Positions 1-9,324 of a stretch of DNA of 20,056 bases are shown piece after piece (within the stretch, counting starts at the first letter, position 1; each line of letters opens with the position of its first letter). Under the pieces are notes generated by a model. It had not been told where the DNA came from, made no database searches, and worked only from the letters and a program-made list of their open reading frames with translations. The stretch comes from Savagea sp. (GTDB lineage Bacteria > Bacillota > Bacilli > Bacillales_A > Planococcaceae). The stretch is taken from the NCBI GenBank assembly GCA_030147435.1, contig JASKZX010000192.1, forward strand, positions 1 through 20,056, in the 5' to 3' direction. The position numbers and the translations under genes were made by a program.

Positions 1-15
1 ACAGAAGAAAGTTAA
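1..15 (+). CDS. 3' end of an upstream gene (possibly rpoC)
   Basis: Reading frame 1 gives Thr-Glu-Glu-Ser and then a TAA stop at 13-15, directly before a hairpin terminator. In Bacilli the gene before rpsL is rpoC or a small L7Ae-like ribosomal protein gene, so this could be the acidic tail of either. Five codons cannot identify a protein. The assignment rests only on gene order and on the terminator that follows. Confidence 0.3.
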   Translation, partial: TEES

Positions 16-19
16 TGAC

Positions 20-45
20 AGGGGGAGAAATCCCCCTTCATTTTT
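20..45 (+). terminator. Intrinsic terminator upstream of the str operon
   Basis: AGGGGGA (20-26) and TCCCCCT (31-37) form a perfect 7-bp stem closed by a GAAA loop, followed by a broken T-tract (TTCATTTTT). It starts five bases after the upstream stop codon, so it most likely ends the upstream transcript and insulates the promoter at 56-83. The A and C interrupting the T-tract may make it leaky. Confidence 0.75.
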
Positions 46-55
46 GAGTTATAGG

Positions 56-83
56 TTGACACGCTCCAGCGAAAGATGATAAT
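56..83 (+). promoter_or_regulatory. Promoter of the str operon
   Basis: A perfect -35 box TTGACA (56-61) is followed after 16 bp by GATAAT (78-83), a 5/6 match to the -10 consensus. This is the pattern of the housekeeping sigma factor (SigA). Transcription should start near position 90, which leaves about 275 nt of untranslated leader before rpsL. It lies just after the upstream terminator, which fits an independent str promoter. Confidence 0.75.
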
Positions 84-89
84 ATACAA

Positions 90-365
90 AAGGTTGATAG
101 TTATATCTGCACTTCGAAGTGCACAACTTCATATAAGCAGAAAACAATCATCGATAAAAAATGAAAAGACGAAGCGACACCTCGGATCCCCATAGAAACA
201 TGCTATTGGACGAGAAGGATCCGCTCTGAAAGTAACGTGTGGACATGGATGGTGAAGCAAGAAAAGTCTGTTTTTGTGTGCTTGCATGCAAAGGCATTTG
301 TTTTTTATCAAAAAATGAACCACCTGGATGTGTGGAATTAGAAAAAAGAGAGAGGAGGACGAAAA
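90..365 (+). promoter_or_regulatory. Long structured 5' leader of the str operon
   Basis: No convincing gene lies here. The leader holds a 14-bp perfect palindrome (109-122) nested in an outer TTATAT/ATATAA pair (101-106 with 131-136). It also holds an inverted repeat CGGATCC/GGATCCG (183-189 with 217-223) enclosing ATAG/CTAT (192-195 with 203-206), a TTGCATGCAA palindrome (282-291) and a TTTTTT/AAAAAA pair near 301-316. The ribosome binding site of rpsL (GAGAGGAGG) follows near 350-358. A ligand or protein partner cannot be named from sequence. Confidence 0.45.
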
Positions 366-779
366 ATGCCAACAATTAACCAATTAGTACGTAAACCACG
401 TAAATCGAAAAAAGCAGGTTCTAAATCACCAGCTCTCGGTAAAATGTACAACAGTTTCAAGAAAACGATGTCAGATGTAAACTCACCACAGAAACGTGGA
501 GTGTGTACACGTGTCGGAACGATGAAACCGAAAAAACCGAACTCAGCTTTACGTAAATATGCACGTGTTCGCTTAACGAACACATTAGAAGTAAACGCAT
601 ATATTCCTGGTGAAGGACACAACCTTCAGGAACACAGTGTTGTTCTTGTTCGCGGAGGACGTGTAAAAGACTTACCAGGGGTACGTTACCACGTAGTTCG
701 TGGTGCTCTTGATACGGCTGGAGTTACAGACCGTAAACAAAGCCGTTCACAATACGGAGTTAAAAAGCCTAAAAAATAA
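366..779 (+). CDS. rpsL: 30S ribosomal protein S12
   Basis: S12 sits at the decoding centre of the 30S subunit and monitors codon-anticodon pairing. The product is 137 residues, the usual length for Bacilli. It carries the conserved [10 protein letters not shown] loop (residues 55-64) that holds the lysines linked to streptomycin response in other species, and the conserved [10 protein letters not shown] and [14 protein letters not shown] segments. The start is fixed by GAGGAGG a few bases upstream. It is the first gene of the str operon, behind a long leader. One oddity: residue 54, just before PKKPNS, is Lys, where the Bacillus and Staphylococcus proteins I remember have Thr. Confidence 0.98.
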   Translation: MPTINQLVRKPRKSKKAGSKSPALGKMYNSFKKTMSDVNSPQKRGVCTRVGTMKPKKPNSALRKYARVRLTNTLEVNAYIPGEGHNLQEHSVVLVRGGRVKDLPGVRYHVVRGALDTAGVTDRKQSRSQYGVKKPKK

Positions 780-799
780 TGCTCGCTTTGAAGCGGCAT
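779..799 (+). other. rpsL-rpsG intercistronic hairpin
   Basis: ATGC (779-782) pairs with GCAT (796-799) and CGCT (784-787) with AGCG (792-795), leaving a TTGA loop and one bulged T. The stem begins on the last base of the rpsL stop codon. There is no T-run, so it is not a terminator. In E. coli the S12-S7 intercistronic RNA is the target through which S7 regulates translation; whether this hairpin plays that role is only inference. Confidence 0.4.
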
Positions 800-829
800 A
801 AGGATAAGTAGGAAGGGAGGATTACTCAC

Positions 830-1300
830 ATGCCACGTAAAGGTCCAGTTGAACCACGCGATGTTTTACCAGATCCAATTTATAACTCGAAGCTTGTAAC
901 GCGTCTTATCAACCAAATCATGGTTGACGGAAAACGCGGAACTGCACAGAAGATCTTATACAGTGCTTTTGAACTCGTTCAAGAGCGTACAGGACAAGAT
1001 CCAATGGAAGTATTCGAGGAAGCGTTAAACAATGTTATGCCAGTACTCGAAGTTCGCGCACGCCGTGTAGGTGGTGCTAACTATCAAGTACCAATGGAAG
1101 TTCGTCCAGAACGTCGTACGACTTTAGGGTTACGTTTCTTAGTAACTTACGCACGTACACGCGGTGAAAAAACGATGCAAGATCGTTTAGCGAATGAAAT
1201 CATTGATGCATCAAACAACACAGGTGCAGCAGTTCGTCGCCGTGAAGAACTTCACAAAATGGCAGAAGCGAACAAAGCTTTCGCTCACTACCGTTGGTAA
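830..1300 (+). CDS. rpsG: 30S ribosomal protein S7
   Basis: S7 is a primary 16S rRNA-binding protein that starts assembly of the 30S head and lines the E site. The product is 156 residues, the standard bacterial length, with the typical N-terminus [16 protein letters not shown], the [16 protein letters not shown] segment and the C-terminal AFAHYRW. The ATG lies 10 bases after GGAAGGGAGG. It follows rpsL after a 50-nt spacer that contains a small hairpin, the region where S7 feedback acts in E. coli. Confidence 0.98.
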   Translation: MPRKGPVEPRDVLPDPIYNSKLVTRLINQIMVDGKRGTAQKILYSAFELVQERTGQDPMEVFEEALNNVMPVLEVRARRVGGANYQVPMEVRPERRTTLGLRFLVTYARTRGEKTMQDRLANEIIDASNNTGAAVRRREELHKMAEANKAFAHYRW

Positions 1301-1354
1301 TTGCCAAGTAGCATCTTATAAAAATTTTAATCCGTTATGGGAGGAGAAATATAC

Positions 1355-3457
1355 ATGGCTAGAGAGTTCTCACTAGAGAATACTCGTAATATCGGTATCA
1401 TGGCTCACATTGACGCTGGTAAAACGACGACTACAGAACGTATTCTTTTCTATACTGGTCGTATCCACAAATTAGGTGAAACGCACGAAGGTGCTTCACA
1501 AATGGACTGGATGGAACAGGAGCAAGAGCGCGGAATTACAATTACTTCTGCTGCTACAACTGCTCAATGGGATGGCCACCGTGTTAACATCATCGACACG
1601 CCAGGACACGTAGACTTCACAGTTGAAGTTGAACGTTCACTTCGTGTACTTGATGGTGCGGTAACAGTACTTGACGCACAGTCAGGTGTTGAGCCACAAA
1701 CTGAAACTGTATGGCGTCAAGCGACAACATACGGTGTTCCACGTTTAGTATTCGTAAACAAGATGGACAAAACAGGTGCAAACTTCTTAAACGCTGTATC
1801 AACGATTCATGATCGTTTAGAAGCAAACGCACACCCAATTCAGTTACCAATCGGTGCTGAAGATGACTTCACAGGAATTATCGACTTAGTTGAAATGAAT
1901 GCAACTATGTACGGTAACGACCTCGGTACAGATATCGAAGTTGTAGAAATTCCAGAAGAATATAAAGATCTCGCTGCTGAGCACCGCGATAAATTAATCG
2001 AAGCTTTAGCAGACGTAGACGAAGAAGTAATGATGAAGTACCTCGAAGGTGAAGAGTTCACAGTAGAAGAGCTTAAAGCGGCAATCCGTCGTGCAACGCT
2101 CGCTGTTGAGTTCTACCCAGTAGTATGTGGTACTGCATTCAAAAACAAAGGTGTTCAAAAAGTACTCGACGCTGTTGTTGACTACTTACCAGCACCAACT
2201 GACATCGCTGCAATGACAGGTGTCAACCCAGAAACTGAAGAAGAAGAAGAGCGTAAAGCATCAGACAGTGAGCCGTTCTCAGCTTTAGCATTCAAAGTTA
2301 TGACGGACCCATTCGTAGGTAAGCTTACATTCTTCCGTGTGTACTCAGGTACACTTAGCTCAGGTTCTTACGTATTAAACGCTTCAAAAGATAAACGTGA
2401 ACGTGTCGGACGTATCCTTCAGATGCACGCGAACTCTCGTGAAGAGATCGATGAAGTGTATTCAGGAGAAATCGCGGCAGCAGTTGGTTTAAAAGATACA
2501 GGAACAGGTGACACACTTTGTGACGAGGACGCACCAATCATCCTCGAATCAATGGAATTCCCTGAGCCAGTTATCTCGGTTGCGATCGAACCGAAAACAA
2601 AAGCTGACCAAGATAAAATGGGACAAGCTCTTGCGAAATTACAAGAGGAAGACCCAACATTCCGTGCACACACAGATCACGAAACAGGCGAAGTTATCAT
2701 CGCTGGTATGGGTGAACTTCACCTTGCTATCATCGTTGACCGCTTAAAACGTGAATTCAAAGTTGAAGCGAACGTAGGTGCACCACAAGTATCTTACCGT
2801 GAAACATTCCGCAAATCTGCAGAAGTTGAAGGTAAGTTCATTCGTCAATCTGGTGGACGTGGACAATACGGACACGTATGGATTGAATTCGCACCACTTA
2901 CAGACGAAGACTTCGAAGAAGATGAAGAGCGTACAACGTTCAAATTCGAAGACAATATCGTTGGAGGGGTTGTTCCACGTGAATATATCCCATCAGTTGA
3001 AGAAGGTCTCCGTGACGCACTTCAAAACGGTATCATCGCAGGATATCCATTAATCGACATTAAAGCACGTTTGTTCGATGGATCATACCACGATGTTGAC
3101 TCTAACGAAATGGCGTTCAAGATTGCTGCATCTATGGCACTCAAAAACGCTGCATCAAAATGTGACCCTGTTCTCTTAGAACCAATGATGAAAGTTGAAA
3201 TCATCATTCCTGAAGAGTACATGGGAGACATCATGGGTGACGTAACGTCACGCCGTGGACGTGTTGAAGGTATGGAAGCACGTGGAAACGCACAAGTTGT
3301 TAACGCAATTGTTCCACTTGCTGAAATGTTCGGATACGCAACATCACTTCGTTCAAACACACAAGGACGCGGTACGTTCTCAATGGTGTTCGATCACTAC
3401 GAAGAAGTACCACAATCAATCGCTGACGAAGTTATTAAGAAAAACAGCGGAGAGTAA
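1355..3457 (+). CDS. fusA: Translation elongation factor G (EF-G)
   Basis: EF-G is the GTPase that moves tRNAs and mRNA through the ribosome after peptide transfer and helps recycle ribosomes. The 700-residue product has the G1 loop AHIDAGKT (17-24), switch motif RGITI, G3 DTPGH and G4 NKMD, followed by domains II-V. I chose the ATG at 1355 because GGGAGGAG lies 8 bases upstream; an in-frame ATG at 1337 overlaps that site and would add six atypical residues. Domain III contains GELHLAI, with Ala458 where EF-G normally has Asp (GELHLDI). It is third in the str operon, after rpsG. Confidence 0.98.
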   Translation: MAREFSLENTRNIGIMAHIDAGKTTTTERILFYTGRIHKLGETHEGASQMDWMEQEQERGITITSAATTAQWDGHRVNIIDTPGHVDFTVEVERSLRVLDGAVTVLDAQSGVEPQTETVWRQATTYGVPRLVFVNKMDKTGANFLNAVSTIHDRLEANAHPIQLPIGAEDDFTGIIDLVEMNATMYGNDLGTDIEVVEIPEEYKDLAAEHRDKLIEALADVDEEVMMKYLEGEEFTVEELKAAIRRATLAVEFYPVVCGTAFKNKGVQKVLDAVVDYLPAPTDIAAMTGVNPETEEEEERKASDSEPFSALAFKVMTDPFVGKLTFFRVYSGTLSSGSYVLNASKDKRERVGRILQMHANSREEIDEVYSGEIAAAVGLKDTGTGDTLCDEDAPIILESMEFPEPVISVAIEPKTKADQDKMGQALAKLQEEDPTFRAHTDHETGEVIIAGMGELHLAIIVDRLKREFKVEANVGAPQVSYRETFRKSAEVEGKFIRQSGGRGQYGHVWIEFAPLTDEDFEEDEERTTFKFEDNIVGGVVPREYIPSVEEGLRDALQNGIIAGYPLIDIKARLFDGSYHDVDSNEMAFKIAASMALKNAASKCDPVLLEPMMKVEIIIPEEYMGDIMGDVTSRRGRVEGMEARGNAQVVNAIVPLAEMFGYATSLRSNTQGRGTFSMVFDHYEEVPQSIADEVIKKNSGE

Positions 3458-3502
3458 TTAATAGAAGTTCGTTCTTGTTTCTTGTTATAATTACTTGTAA
3501 GA

Positions 3503-3539
3503 TATGGATAGTTGAAGGTGAAGACCTTCAGCATCCATA
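3503..3539 (+). other. Strong stem-loop between fusA and tuf
   Basis: TATGGAT (3503-3509) pairs with ATCCATA (3533-3539); one bulged A follows, then GTTGAAGGT (3511-3519) pairs with ACCTTCAGC (3524-3532), with one G-U pair and a GAAG tetraloop. That is about 16 bp. No T-run follows, so it should not end transcription. The position fits a processing or stability element at the 5' end of a tuf message; this is inference. Confidence 0.65.
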
Positions 3540-3583
3540 AACTTAAAATATATACTCAAACATTTAAGGGAGGATTTATCAAA

Positions 3584-4771
<1,188 letters not shown>

Positions 4772-4815
4772 TTTTTACTCTGAGATAACAAAACAACGTT
4801 AACGTTAAAATAGAA

Positions 4816-4857
4816 GAGGACCTCGCATCCCGGCCGGAGCGAGTGTCCTCTTTTTTT
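4816..4857 (+). terminator. Intrinsic terminator of the str operon
   Basis: GAGGAC (4816-4821) pairs with GTCCTC (4845-4850) and CTCGC (4822-4826) with GCGAG (4839-4843), with one bulged T. Seven T follow at 4851-4857. The loop can add TCC/GGA pairs. An AACGTTAACGTT palindrome (4795-4806) lies just upstream; its role is unknown. This separates str from the S10 block. Confidence 0.93.
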
Positions 4858-4934
4858 ATTAACGAAGTAATAAAGGTCGAGAAAAGTATATAATAAGGAA
4901 AGAAATGATTTTTAAAATTTTAAGCAGCCAAAAC

Positions 4935-4963
4935 TTGCAATTATGAATGATTCATCATATAAT
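4935..4963 (+). promoter_or_regulatory. Upstream promoter (P1) of the S10 operon
   Basis: TTGCAA (4935-4940), 17 bp, then a perfect TATAAT (4958-4963). The spacer contains the palindrome ATGAAT-G-ATTCAT (4943-4955). It lies after the str terminator and about 200 bp before rpsJ. Confidence 0.7.
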
Positions 4964-5009
4964 TAGTAAGGTCAAATAGACAACGTTAGAGAATTTCGCT
5001 TAAAAAAGG

Positions 5010-5038
5010 TTGCGAGGTTCTTTTTGTTTGTGTATAAT
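5010..5038 (+). promoter_or_regulatory. Downstream promoter (P2) of the S10 operon
   Basis: TTGCGA (5010-5015), 17 bp, then a perfect TATAAT (5033-5038). Transcription should begin near 5045, giving a leader of about 120 nt before rpsJ. It forms a tandem pair with P1, 75 bp upstream. Confidence 0.75.
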
Positions 5039-5082
5039 AGTGAATGTTGTCTACGACTGCGATGAAGCGAAAGGTTGTCGAC

Positions 5083-5112
5083 ACACCCGGCCGCTTTGCC
5101 ATGGCGGGTTGT
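5083..5112 (+). promoter_or_regulatory. Hairpin in the rpsJ leader
   Basis: ACA-CCCG-G-CC (5083-5092) can pair with GG-CGGG-T-T-GT (5103-5112), about 9 bp with two bulges and a 10-nt loop. It lies in the S10 leader between P2 and the rpsJ ribosome binding site. S10 leaders are autoregulatory targets in some bacteria (L4 in E. coli); I cannot match this one to a known leader class. Confidence 0.35.
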
Positions 5113-5164
5113 TGAGAAATTTTCGTGGAGAAGTCTATTAATTAGGCGAGAAGGAGGGAAAATA

Positions 5165-5473
5165 ATGGCAAAACAAAAAATTCGTATTCGTTTAAAAGCA
5201 TACGATCACCGCGTACTTGATCAATCAGCGGAAAAAATCGTTGCAACTGCAAAACGTTCAGGTGCTGAAGTTTCGGGTCCAATCCCACTTCCAACAGAAC
5301 GTTCACTTTTCACAGTTTTACGTTCAGTCCACATTTACAAGGACTCACGAGAGCAATTCGAAATGCGTACACATAAACGCTTAATCGATATTGTAAAACC
5401 TACACCAAAAACGGTAGATGCTTTAATGAACTTAGATTTACCAGCTGGTGTTGACATTGAAATCAAACTTTAA
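5165..5473 (+). CDS. rpsJ: 30S ribosomal protein S10
   Basis: S10 is part of the 30S head and also a partner of NusB in antitermination. The 102-residue product is of standard length, opening [16 protein letters not shown] and ending AGVDIEIKL, with the conserved GPIPLPT loop near residues 38-44. The ATG at 5165 lies 7 bases after AAGGAGGG; an upstream in-frame reading starting near 5075 runs through the leader hairpin and lacks a ribosome binding site, so I reject it. It is the first gene of the S10 block, behind two tandem promoters. Confidence 0.98.
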   Translation: MAKQKIRIRLKAYDHRVLDQSAEKIVATAKRSGAEVSGPIPLPTERSLFTVLRSVHIYKDSREQFEMRTHKRLIDIVKPTPKTVDALMNLDLPAGVDIEIKL

Positions 5474-5527
5474 TATTTTAAAATAAACATACAATATATA
5501 TGTAAATAATTATAGGAGGTGCGACTA

Positions 5528-6151
5528 ATGACCAAAGGAATCTTAGGGAAAAAAATTGGTATGACTCAAGTTTTCGCTGAAAACGGAGATCTCATCCCAG
5601 TAACAGTAGTTGAAGTTTCACCAAACGTTGTTCTTCAAAAGAAAACAGTTGAAACTGACGGCTACGAAGCAATTCAATTAGGGGTTGAAGATAAACGCGA
5701 ATCACTCGCAAACAACCCAGAAAAAGGCCATGTTGCAAAAGCTAACACGGCGCCTAAGCGCTTCATTCGCGAAATCCGCGGAGTTGACGTTGAGGAATAT
5801 GAAGTTGGTCAGGAAGTCACAGTTGATGTATTCGAAGAAGGAGAACTCATCAACGTAACAGGAGTATCAAAAGGAAAAGGTTTCCAAGGAACGATTAAAC
5901 GCTACGGACACGCACTTGGACCAGCAAGCCACGGTTCACGTTTCCACCGTGCACCAGGATCAATCGGTTCTGTTGACGCGCAACGTGTATTCAAAGGCCA
6001 CACAATGCCAGGTCGTATGGGCGGAGACACAGTAACAATTGAAAACTTAGAAGTTGTTCGTGTTGATGCAGAGCGTAACGTATTACTCGTAAAAGGTAAT
6101 GTTCCTGGAGCGCGTAAATCATACGTTGTTGTGAAAAGTACACAACAGTAA
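5528..6151 (+). CDS. rplC: 50S ribosomal protein L3
   Basis: L3 is an early 23S rRNA-binding protein with an extension reaching toward the peptidyl transferase centre. The 207-residue product opens [16 protein letters not shown] and carries the [17 protein letters not shown] loop and the [14 protein letters not shown] segment of that extension. The ATG at 5528 is 7 bases after AGGAGGT; a GTG at 5519 overlaps that site and is unlikely to be the start. It follows rpsJ after a 54-nt AT-rich spacer and precedes rplD by 21 nt. Confidence 0.97.
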   Translation: MTKGILGKKIGMTQVFAENGDLIPVTVVEVSPNVVLQKKTVETDGYEAIQLGVEDKRESLANNPEKGHVAKANTAPKRFIREIRGVDVEEYEVGQEVTVDVFEEGELINVTGVSKGKGFQGTIKRYGHALGPASHGSRFHRAPGSIGSVDAQRVFKGHTMPGRMGGDTVTIENLEVVRVDAERNVLLVKGNVPGARKSYVVVKSTQQ

Positions 6152-6172
6152 TAATTGAAAGGAGGAACAATC

Positions 6173-6796
6173 ATGCCAAAAGTATCTGTGCTCGATAAAA
6201 CGGGATCAAAAGTAACGGATCTCGAATTAAACGAAGCAGTATTCGGAATTGAACCGAATGAAGCAGTAATGTACGAAATGGTTATTCAACAGCGCGCAGC
6301 AATGCGTTCAGGTAACCATAAAGTAAAACACCGTGGAGAAGTAGCAGGCGGAGGACGCAAACCATGGCGTCAAAAAGGAACAGGACGTGCACGTCACGGT
6401 TCTATCCGTTCACCACAATGGCGCGGAGGGGGAGTTGTCTTCGGACCAACACCACGCAGCTATGCTTACCAAATGCCGAAGAAAGCACGTCGTCTTGCTT
6501 TACTCTCAGCACTTTCAATGAAAGTTGCAAACGAAGAGTTCATCGCAGTTGACGAGTTAACTTTCGACGCACCAAAAACAAAAGAGCTTCTCAAAGTATT
6601 AGAAGCACTTTCAGTTGAAAACAAAGCATTAATCGTAACAGCAGACAAGGATGAAACAGTTGCACTTTCAGCTCGTAACATCCCTGGTGTGAAAGTTGTA
6701 ACAGCAACAGAAATCAACGTTCTTGATATCGTAGGTCACGAGCAACTCGTGATGACGAAATCAGCAGTTGAAAAAGTAGAGGAGGTGCTTAGTTAA
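6173..6796 (+). CDS. rplD: 50S ribosomal protein L4
   Basis: L4 binds 23S rRNA and its extended loop lines the exit tunnel; in E. coli it also represses its own operon. The 207-residue product has the tunnel-loop signature [19 protein letters not shown] and [17 protein letters not shown]. The ATG at 6173 follows AAAGGAGG by 8 bases. The stop codon overlaps the rplW start by one base (TAATG), indicating translational coupling. Confidence 0.97.
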   Translation: MPKVSVLDKTGSKVTDLELNEAVFGIEPNEAVMYEMVIQQRAAMRSGNHKVKHRGEVAGGGRKPWRQKGTGRARHGSIRSPQWRGGGVVFGPTPRSYAYQMPKKARRLALLSALSMKVANEEFIAVDELTFDAPKTKELLKVLEALSVENKALIVTADKDETVALSARNIPGVKVVTATEINVLDIVGHEQLVMTKSAVEKVEEVLS

Positions 6797-7074
6797 TGGA
6801 AGCACGCAATGTCATTAAAGGACCGGTCATTACTGAGCGCTCTGCCGAACTTACAGAACTTGGAAAATACACATTTGATGTCGACGTTAAAGCAACGAAA
6901 ACAGACATTAAAAAAGCAGTAGAAGAAATTTTCGACGTAAAAGTAGCGAAAGTAAACGTTACAAACTACGGTGGAAAGTTAAAACGTATGGGTCGTTACG
7001 AAGGTTACACAAACCGCAAACGTAAAGCGATCGTAACTCTTACAGAAGATTCAGACGAAATTAACTTCTTCTAA
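6796..7074 (+). CDS. rplW: 50S ribosomal protein L23
   Basis: L23 sits at the tunnel exit and is the docking site for trigger factor and the signal recognition particle. The 92-residue product shows the family pattern, with [11 protein letters not shown] at the N-terminus and the [17 protein letters not shown] segment near the end. It starts on the last base of the rplD stop; its ribosome binding site GGAGGTG (6781-6787) lies inside the end of rplD. Confidence 0.97.
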   Translation: MEARNVIKGPVITERSAELTELGKYTFDVDVKATKTDIKKAVEEIFDVKVAKVNVTNYGGKLKRMGRYEGYTNRKRKAIVTLTEDSDEINFF

Positions 7075-7120
7075 TTCGTTAAGACATAAATAGAAAACTA
7101 ACACGAAAGGTGGGAATACA

Positions 7121-7960
7121 ATGGTGATCAAAAAATATAAACCGACTACTAACGGTCGTCGTAATATGACTTCTTCAACATTTGAAGAAATTACTACAAC
7201 GAAGCCTGAGAAATCACTTCTCGCATCAAAGCATCGTAAAGCTGGCCGTAACAACTCTGGTAGAACAACGGTTCGTCACCAAGGCGGTGGACATAAACGT
7301 CAATACCGCATTATCGACTTCAAACGTCGTAAAGACGGTGTTCCAGGACGCGTAGCAACGATCGAATACGATCCAAACCGTTCTGCAAACATCGCATTAA
7401 TTCATTACTTAGATGGTGAAAAACGTTACATTCTCGCACCGAAAGGTCTTGAAGTAGGTATGGAAATCATGTCAGGAACTGACGTAGATATCCGCCCAGG
7501 TAACGCATTACCACTCGAAAACATCCCAATGGGTGCTACAATCCATAACATCGAATTAAAACCAGGACGAGGTGGACAACTCGTACGTTCAGCTGGTGCA
7601 TCTGCACAAGTTCTCGGACGTGAGGGTAAATACACACTCGTACGTTTACAATCTGGTGAAGTTCGCATGATTTTATCTACTTGCCGCGCAACAATCGGAC
7701 AAGTTGGTAACGAACAACACGAACTTATCAACATTGGTAAAGCAGGTCGTTCACGTTGGTTAGGCAAACGCCCAGCAGTACGTGGATCTGTAATGAACCC
7801 GAACGATCACCCACACGGTGGTGGTGAAGGACGTACACCAATCGGTCTCGTTAGCCCAGTTTCACCTTGGGGACAGCCAACAATTGGTCTTAAAACACGT
7901 AAACGTTCTAAACACTCAAATAAATATATCGTTCGCGGCCGTCGCCGTCGTAATAAATAA
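7121..7960 (+). CDS. rplB: 50S ribosomal protein L2
   Basis: L2 is needed for subunit joining and the peptidyl transferase centre. The 279-residue product is close to the Bacillus length (277) and contains [26 protein letters not shown] and the highly conserved [13 protein letters not shown] segment with its key histidine. The basic C-terminus ends RGRRRRNK. The ATG is about 6 bases after AAAGGTGGG. The 54-nt gap to rpsS carries a strong hairpin. Confidence 0.98.
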   Translation: MVIKKYKPTTNGRRNMTSSTFEEITTTKPEKSLLASKHRKAGRNNSGRTTVRHQGGGHKRQYRIIDFKRRKDGVPGRVATIEYDPNRSANIALIHYLDGEKRYILAPKGLEVGMEIMSGTDVDIRPGNALPLENIPMGATIHNIELKPGRGGQLVRSAGASAQVLGREGKYTLVRLQSGEVRMILSTCRATIGQVGNEQHELINIGKAGRSRWLGKRPAVRGSVMNPNDHPHGGGEGRTPIGLVSPVSPWGQPTIGLKTRKRSKHSNKYIVRGRRRRNK

Positions 7961-7964
7961 TCGC

Positions 7965-7992
7965 GTACTACGAACATTTAAGTTTGTAGTAC
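7965..7992 (+). other. Hairpin between rplB and rpsS
   Basis: GTACTACGAAC (7965-7975) pairs with GTTTGTAGTAC (7982-7992) over 11 bp with one G-U pair and an ATTTAA loop. No T-run follows; the rpsS ribosome binding site starts about 8 bases later. It could be a processing, stability or translational control element; none is proven by sequence. Confidence 0.6.
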
Positions 7993-8014
7993 CGTTACAA
8001 AAGGAGGTTTCCAA

Positions 8015-8299
8015 ATGGGTCGCAGTTTAAAAAAGGGACCTTTCGTTGATGAACATCTAATGAAAAAGGTTCAAGAACAAAACAAAGCGGATAAAAAAAG
8101 CGTTATTAAAACGTGGTCACGCCGCTCGACAATTTTCCCAAACTTCATCGGAAACACAATCGCTGTTTACGATGGACGTAAACACGTACCAGTGTATGTG
8201 ACTGAAGACATGGTAGGTCACAAACTTGGAGAATTCGTGCCAACACGTACATTCCGTAAACACGGTGTAGAAGAGAAAACAACTGATTTAGGTTTCTAA
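8015..8299 (+). CDS. rpsS: 30S ribosomal protein S19
   Basis: S19 forms a complex with S13 in the 30S head near the A site. The 94-residue product opens [15 protein letters not shown] and has the conserved [26 protein letters not shown] and [13 protein letters not shown] segments. The ATG lies 7 bases after AAAAGGAGGT. It follows rplB after a hairpin-containing spacer and precedes rplV. Confidence 0.97.
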   Translation: MGRSLKKGPFVDEHLMKKVQEQNKADKKSVIKTWSRRSTIFPNFIGNTIAVYDGRKHVPVYVTEDMVGHKLGEFVPTRTFRKHGVEEKTTDLGF

Positions 8300-8318
8300 T
8301 TGAGAGGAGGTAGTTCTG

Positions 8319-8663
8319 ATGCAAAAAGTAAAAGCTACTGCAAGCACAATTCGTATCGCTCCTCGAAAAGTGAGACTCGTTGTTGATCTTATCCGAGGCA
8401 AAGAAGTTGGCGAAGCAATTTCAATCTTACGCCACACGCCTAAAGCTGCTTCACCAGTCGTTGAAAAGTTATTAAACTCAGCGATTGCGAACGCAGAGCA
8501 CAACTACGAATTAGACGCAGCAGATTTAGTGATTAGTGAAGTATTCGTTGACGAAGGTCCAACGATGAAACGTTTCCGTCCACGTGCACAAGGCCGTGCT
8601 AGCGGAATTAACAAACGTACGAGCCACATTACGTTAGTATTATCTGAGAAGAAGGAGGGGTAA
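8319..8663 (+). CDS. rplV: 50S ribosomal protein L22
   Basis: L22 interacts with all 23S rRNA domains; its long beta-hairpin reaches the tunnel constriction. The 114-residue product contains [16 protein letters not shown] near the N-terminus and the [19 protein letters not shown] tip region of the hairpin. The ATG is 7 bases after GAGAGGAGGT. Its stop is three bases before the rpsC start. Confidence 0.97.
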   Translation: MQKVKATASTIRIAPRKVRLVVDLIRGKEVGEAISILRHTPKAASPVVEKLLNSAIANAEHNYELDAADLVISEVFVDEGPTMKRFRPRAQGRASGINKRTSHITLVLSEKKEG

Positions 8664-8666
8664 TTC

Positions 8667-9323
8667 GTGGGTCAAAAAATTAATCCAAACGGTTTACGAG
8701 TAGGTATTATTCGTGACTGGGAATCACGTTGGTATGCAGAGCATGACTACGCTGATCTCTTACACGAAGACTTAAAGATCCGTGAGTTCATTGATGAACG
8801 TTTAGCAGATGCATCAGTTTCAACAGTTGAAATCGAGCGTGCTGCAAAACGTATTAACATTACAATTCACACTGCGAAGCCAGGTATGGTGATTGGTAAA
8901 GGTGGTTCTGAAGTAGAAGCACTTCGCGAAAGCCTTAACGCACTCACTGGCAAACGTGTACACGTGAATATTGTAGAAATTAAACGTCCTGACTTAGACG
9001 CTAAATTAGTTGCAGAATCAATCGCAGAACAATTAGAGAACCGTGTATCATTCCGTCGTGCACAGAAACAAGCAATTCAGCGCACAATGCGTGCAGGTGC
9101 AGAAGGTATTCGTACACAAGTATCTGGTCGTTTAGGCGGAGCAGACATTGCTCGTCGTGAACAATACAGTGTAGGAACGGTTCCACTTCATACTTTACGT
9201 GCAGACATCGATTATGCACACGCAGAAGCAGACACAACATACGGTAAGCTTGGCGTAAAAGTATGGATCTATCGTGGAGTTGTACTTCCTACGAAGAAGA
9301 ACTCTGAGGAAGGAGGCCAATAA
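8667..9323 (+). CDS. rpsC: 30S ribosomal protein S3
   Basis: S3 lies at the mRNA entry channel and takes part in the ribosomal helicase activity. The 218-residue product begins [18 protein letters not shown], has a KH domain with the GKGG loop ([11 protein letters not shown], near residues 72-82), and a C-terminal domain with [14 protein letters not shown]. The start is GTG at 8667, preceded by AAGGAGGGG at 8652-8660 inside the end of rplV; no in-frame ATG gives the conserved N-terminus. Confidence 0.97.
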   Translation: MGQKINPNGLRVGIIRDWESRWYAEHDYADLLHEDLKIREFIDERLADASVSTVEIERAAKRINITIHTAKPGMVIGKGGSEVEALRESLNALTGKRVHVNIVEIKRPDLDAKLVAESIAEQLENRVSFRRAQKQAIQRTMRAGAEGIRTQVSGRLGGADIARREQYSVGTVPLHTLRADIDYAHAEADTTYGKLGVKVWIYRGVVLPTKKNSEEGGQ

Positions 9324-9324
9324 T

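Noticed and set aside
161..229. A 22-codon open frame in the str leader
   Set aside because: It starts with ATG but has no ribosome binding site, and its sequence lies across the inverted repeat at 183-223; nothing suggests translation.
46..365. Search for an L7Ae-like ribosomal protein gene or its remnant, which many Bacilli have between rpoC and rpsL
   Set aside because: No frame shows a credible match; a weak similarity near 220-250 is no better than chance. The gene may lie just before the window.
129..383. Minus-strand open frames of 75-94 codons over the str leader and the rpsL start
   Set aside because: They overlap the promoter-leader region or rpsL, lack ribosome binding sites and show no recognisable protein features.
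3486..3491. TATAAT between fusA and tuf as a tuf promoter
   Set aside because: No acceptable -35 box at 16-18 bp; the later TATACT at 3551-3556 also has only a 3/6 match upstream.
4795..4806. AACGTTAACGTT palindrome before the str terminator
   Set aside because: A perfect 12-bp palindrome but with no promoter or gene start beside it; most likely sequence between stop codon and terminator.
4889..4894. A third TATAAT before the S10 operon
   Set aside because: The sequence 17 bp upstream does not resemble a -35 box, and it lies only about 30 bp after the str terminator.
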